From positions 62,001 through 126,000 of the forward strand of contig CACFLX010000001.1 of the NCBI GenBank assembly GCA_902567235.1: a stretch of DNA of 64,000 nucleotides, in the 5' to 3' direction. Source of the stretch: an uncultured Pelagibacteraceae bacterium. GTDB taxonomy: Bacteria; Pseudomonadota; Alphaproteobacteria; Pelagibacterales; Pelagibacteraceae. Under the pieces are notes generated by a model, which did not search any database, was not told where the DNA came from, and was given only the letters and a program-made list of their open reading frames with translations. A program made the translations under genes and the position numbers. This document shows, piece by piece, positions 63,451-64,000 of the stretch. How positions within the stretch are numbered: the first letter of the stretch is position 1; each line of letters begins with the position of its first letter.

Positions 63451-64000
63451 TAACTAATAAGTTTAGCTGATGATAAAGCTTTTTTAACTTCTTCTTCCGT
63501 TTCTTTTTTAATTTTGACTAAAGGAAGTCTAATTTCATCATTACATAATCCTAAAAGCTTAGCTGCATATTTAACTGGTGCAGGATTGCTTTCAATAAAT
63601 AAAGATTTATGTAAAGGTTGCAATATTTGATCTATTCTTTCAGCTTCTTTTATTTCATTGTCAGATTTTGACTTTGAATACTTTTGCATGTCTGAGCATA
63701 GTTTTGGAGCAATATTTGCTGTTACTGAAATAATTCCTACTCCACCTCTTTTATTAAATTTAAATGCTAATCCATCTTCACCGGTAAGCTGTATGAATTC
63801 GGGACCTAATTTTTTTATTGTTTCATCAAGTCGATTTAAATCACCAGTAGCATCTTTTACTCCAGCTATATTCTTAAGTTCAAACAATCTAGCCATGGTA
63901 TCAACAGACATATCAATTACACATCGACTTGGTATATTGTAAATTATAATTGGAAGACCAGTGTTATCATTTATGGTTTTGTAATGTTGATATAAACCTT
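63450..64000 (-). CDS. dapA: 4-hydroxy-tetrahydrodipicolinate synthase, C-terminal part (cut by window edge)
   Basis: Condenses pyruvate and aspartate semialdehyde on the lysine/diaminopimelate route. The open frame continues past the right edge: [26 protein letters not shown] precedes the internal Met codon, so the 5' third is missing. Visible are the catalytic Tyr in IIIYNIPSR, the Schiff-base Lys in [13 protein letters not shown] and [26 protein letters not shown]. The dapA-smpB order is common in alphaproteobacteria. Confidence 0.95.
   Translation of the reverse strand, partial: GLYQHYKTINDNTGLPIIIYNIPSRCVIDMSVDTMARLFELKNIAGVKDATGDLNRLDETIKKLGPEFIQLTGEDGLAFKFNKRGGVGIISVTANIAPKLCSDMQKYSKSKSDNEIKEAERIDQILQPLHKSLFIESNPAPVKYAAKLLGLCNDEIRLPLVKIKKETEEEVKKALSSAKLIS

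Overview
The window is a compact, very AT-rich chromosome segment from an alphaproteobacterium, most likely a streamlined marine member of the SAR11 clade (Pelagibacterales). Three things support this. Genes abut or overlap by a few bases almost everywhere. Gene orders are alphaproteobacterial (mltB-rlpA-dacA-tmk-holB-metG-tatD; rpmF-plsX-ihfA-merR; ribD-ribE-ribBX-ribH-nusB-thiL-hppA; smpB-folK-rsh-pyrE-pdxJ-acpS-lepB-rnc-recO). Coding uses A/T-ending codons and lysine/asparagine/isoleucine-rich proteins. The clade assignment is inference; the alphaproteobacterial assignment is strong.

Left part (1-23.8 kb): DNA maintenance and housekeeping. It holds partial uvrA, ssb, gyrA, coaD, a cyclophilin, tgt, tRNA-Lys, an M48 protease, a DUF502 membrane protein, recG, sdhE, tRNA-Ser and a RarD-type permease. 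A tightly packed run from mltB to an MBL hydrolase follows (cell-wall enzymes, tmk, holB, metG, tatD). Then come glutathione peroxidase, nhaA, a zinc-ribbon membrane protein, tRNA-Pro, an NDUFS4-like complex I subunit, a BacA/SbmA transporter, glpX and tRNA-Glu.

Accessory region (23.8-33.2 kb): immediately after tRNA-Glu lies a surface-polysaccharide island (GT-C-like membrane protein, PMP-type DegT dehydratase, SDR epimerase, GIY-YIG nuclease, double-domain glycosyltransferase, GT2). It is closed by an oppositely oriented orphan tyrosine recombinase with a perfect 9-7-9 inverted repeat between its promoter and start codon. Beyond it are two tiny membrane-hairpin genes, a relatively GC-rich block that folds like a small RNA with a terminator, a one-domain MGMT, and about 480 bases of C-rich non-coding DNA.

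Right part (33.2-64 kb): mostly minus-strand biosynthetic operons. There are two transporters, homoserine dehydrogenase, argC and rpsI-rplM. A plus-strand trio follows (metY-like, alpha/beta hydrolase, metY-like), with a SAM-II/SAM-V-like leader before the second metY. Next are ctaA, chorismate mutase, the rpmG/merR/ihfA/plsX/rpmF group, a head-to-head cbp3/bamE pair, and hppA. The riboflavin operon with nusB, thiL, nrdR, glyA and rpiB comes next, then an Asp/Asn hydroxylase-like oxygenase, hemB, and the recO-to-dapA run.

Gene direction switches from mainly plus to mainly minus at about 31-33 kb, as expected at a replication terminus. The orphan recombinase with its dimer-type site sits at that switch. 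Together with the neighbouring putative RNA, this is the most interesting part of the window.
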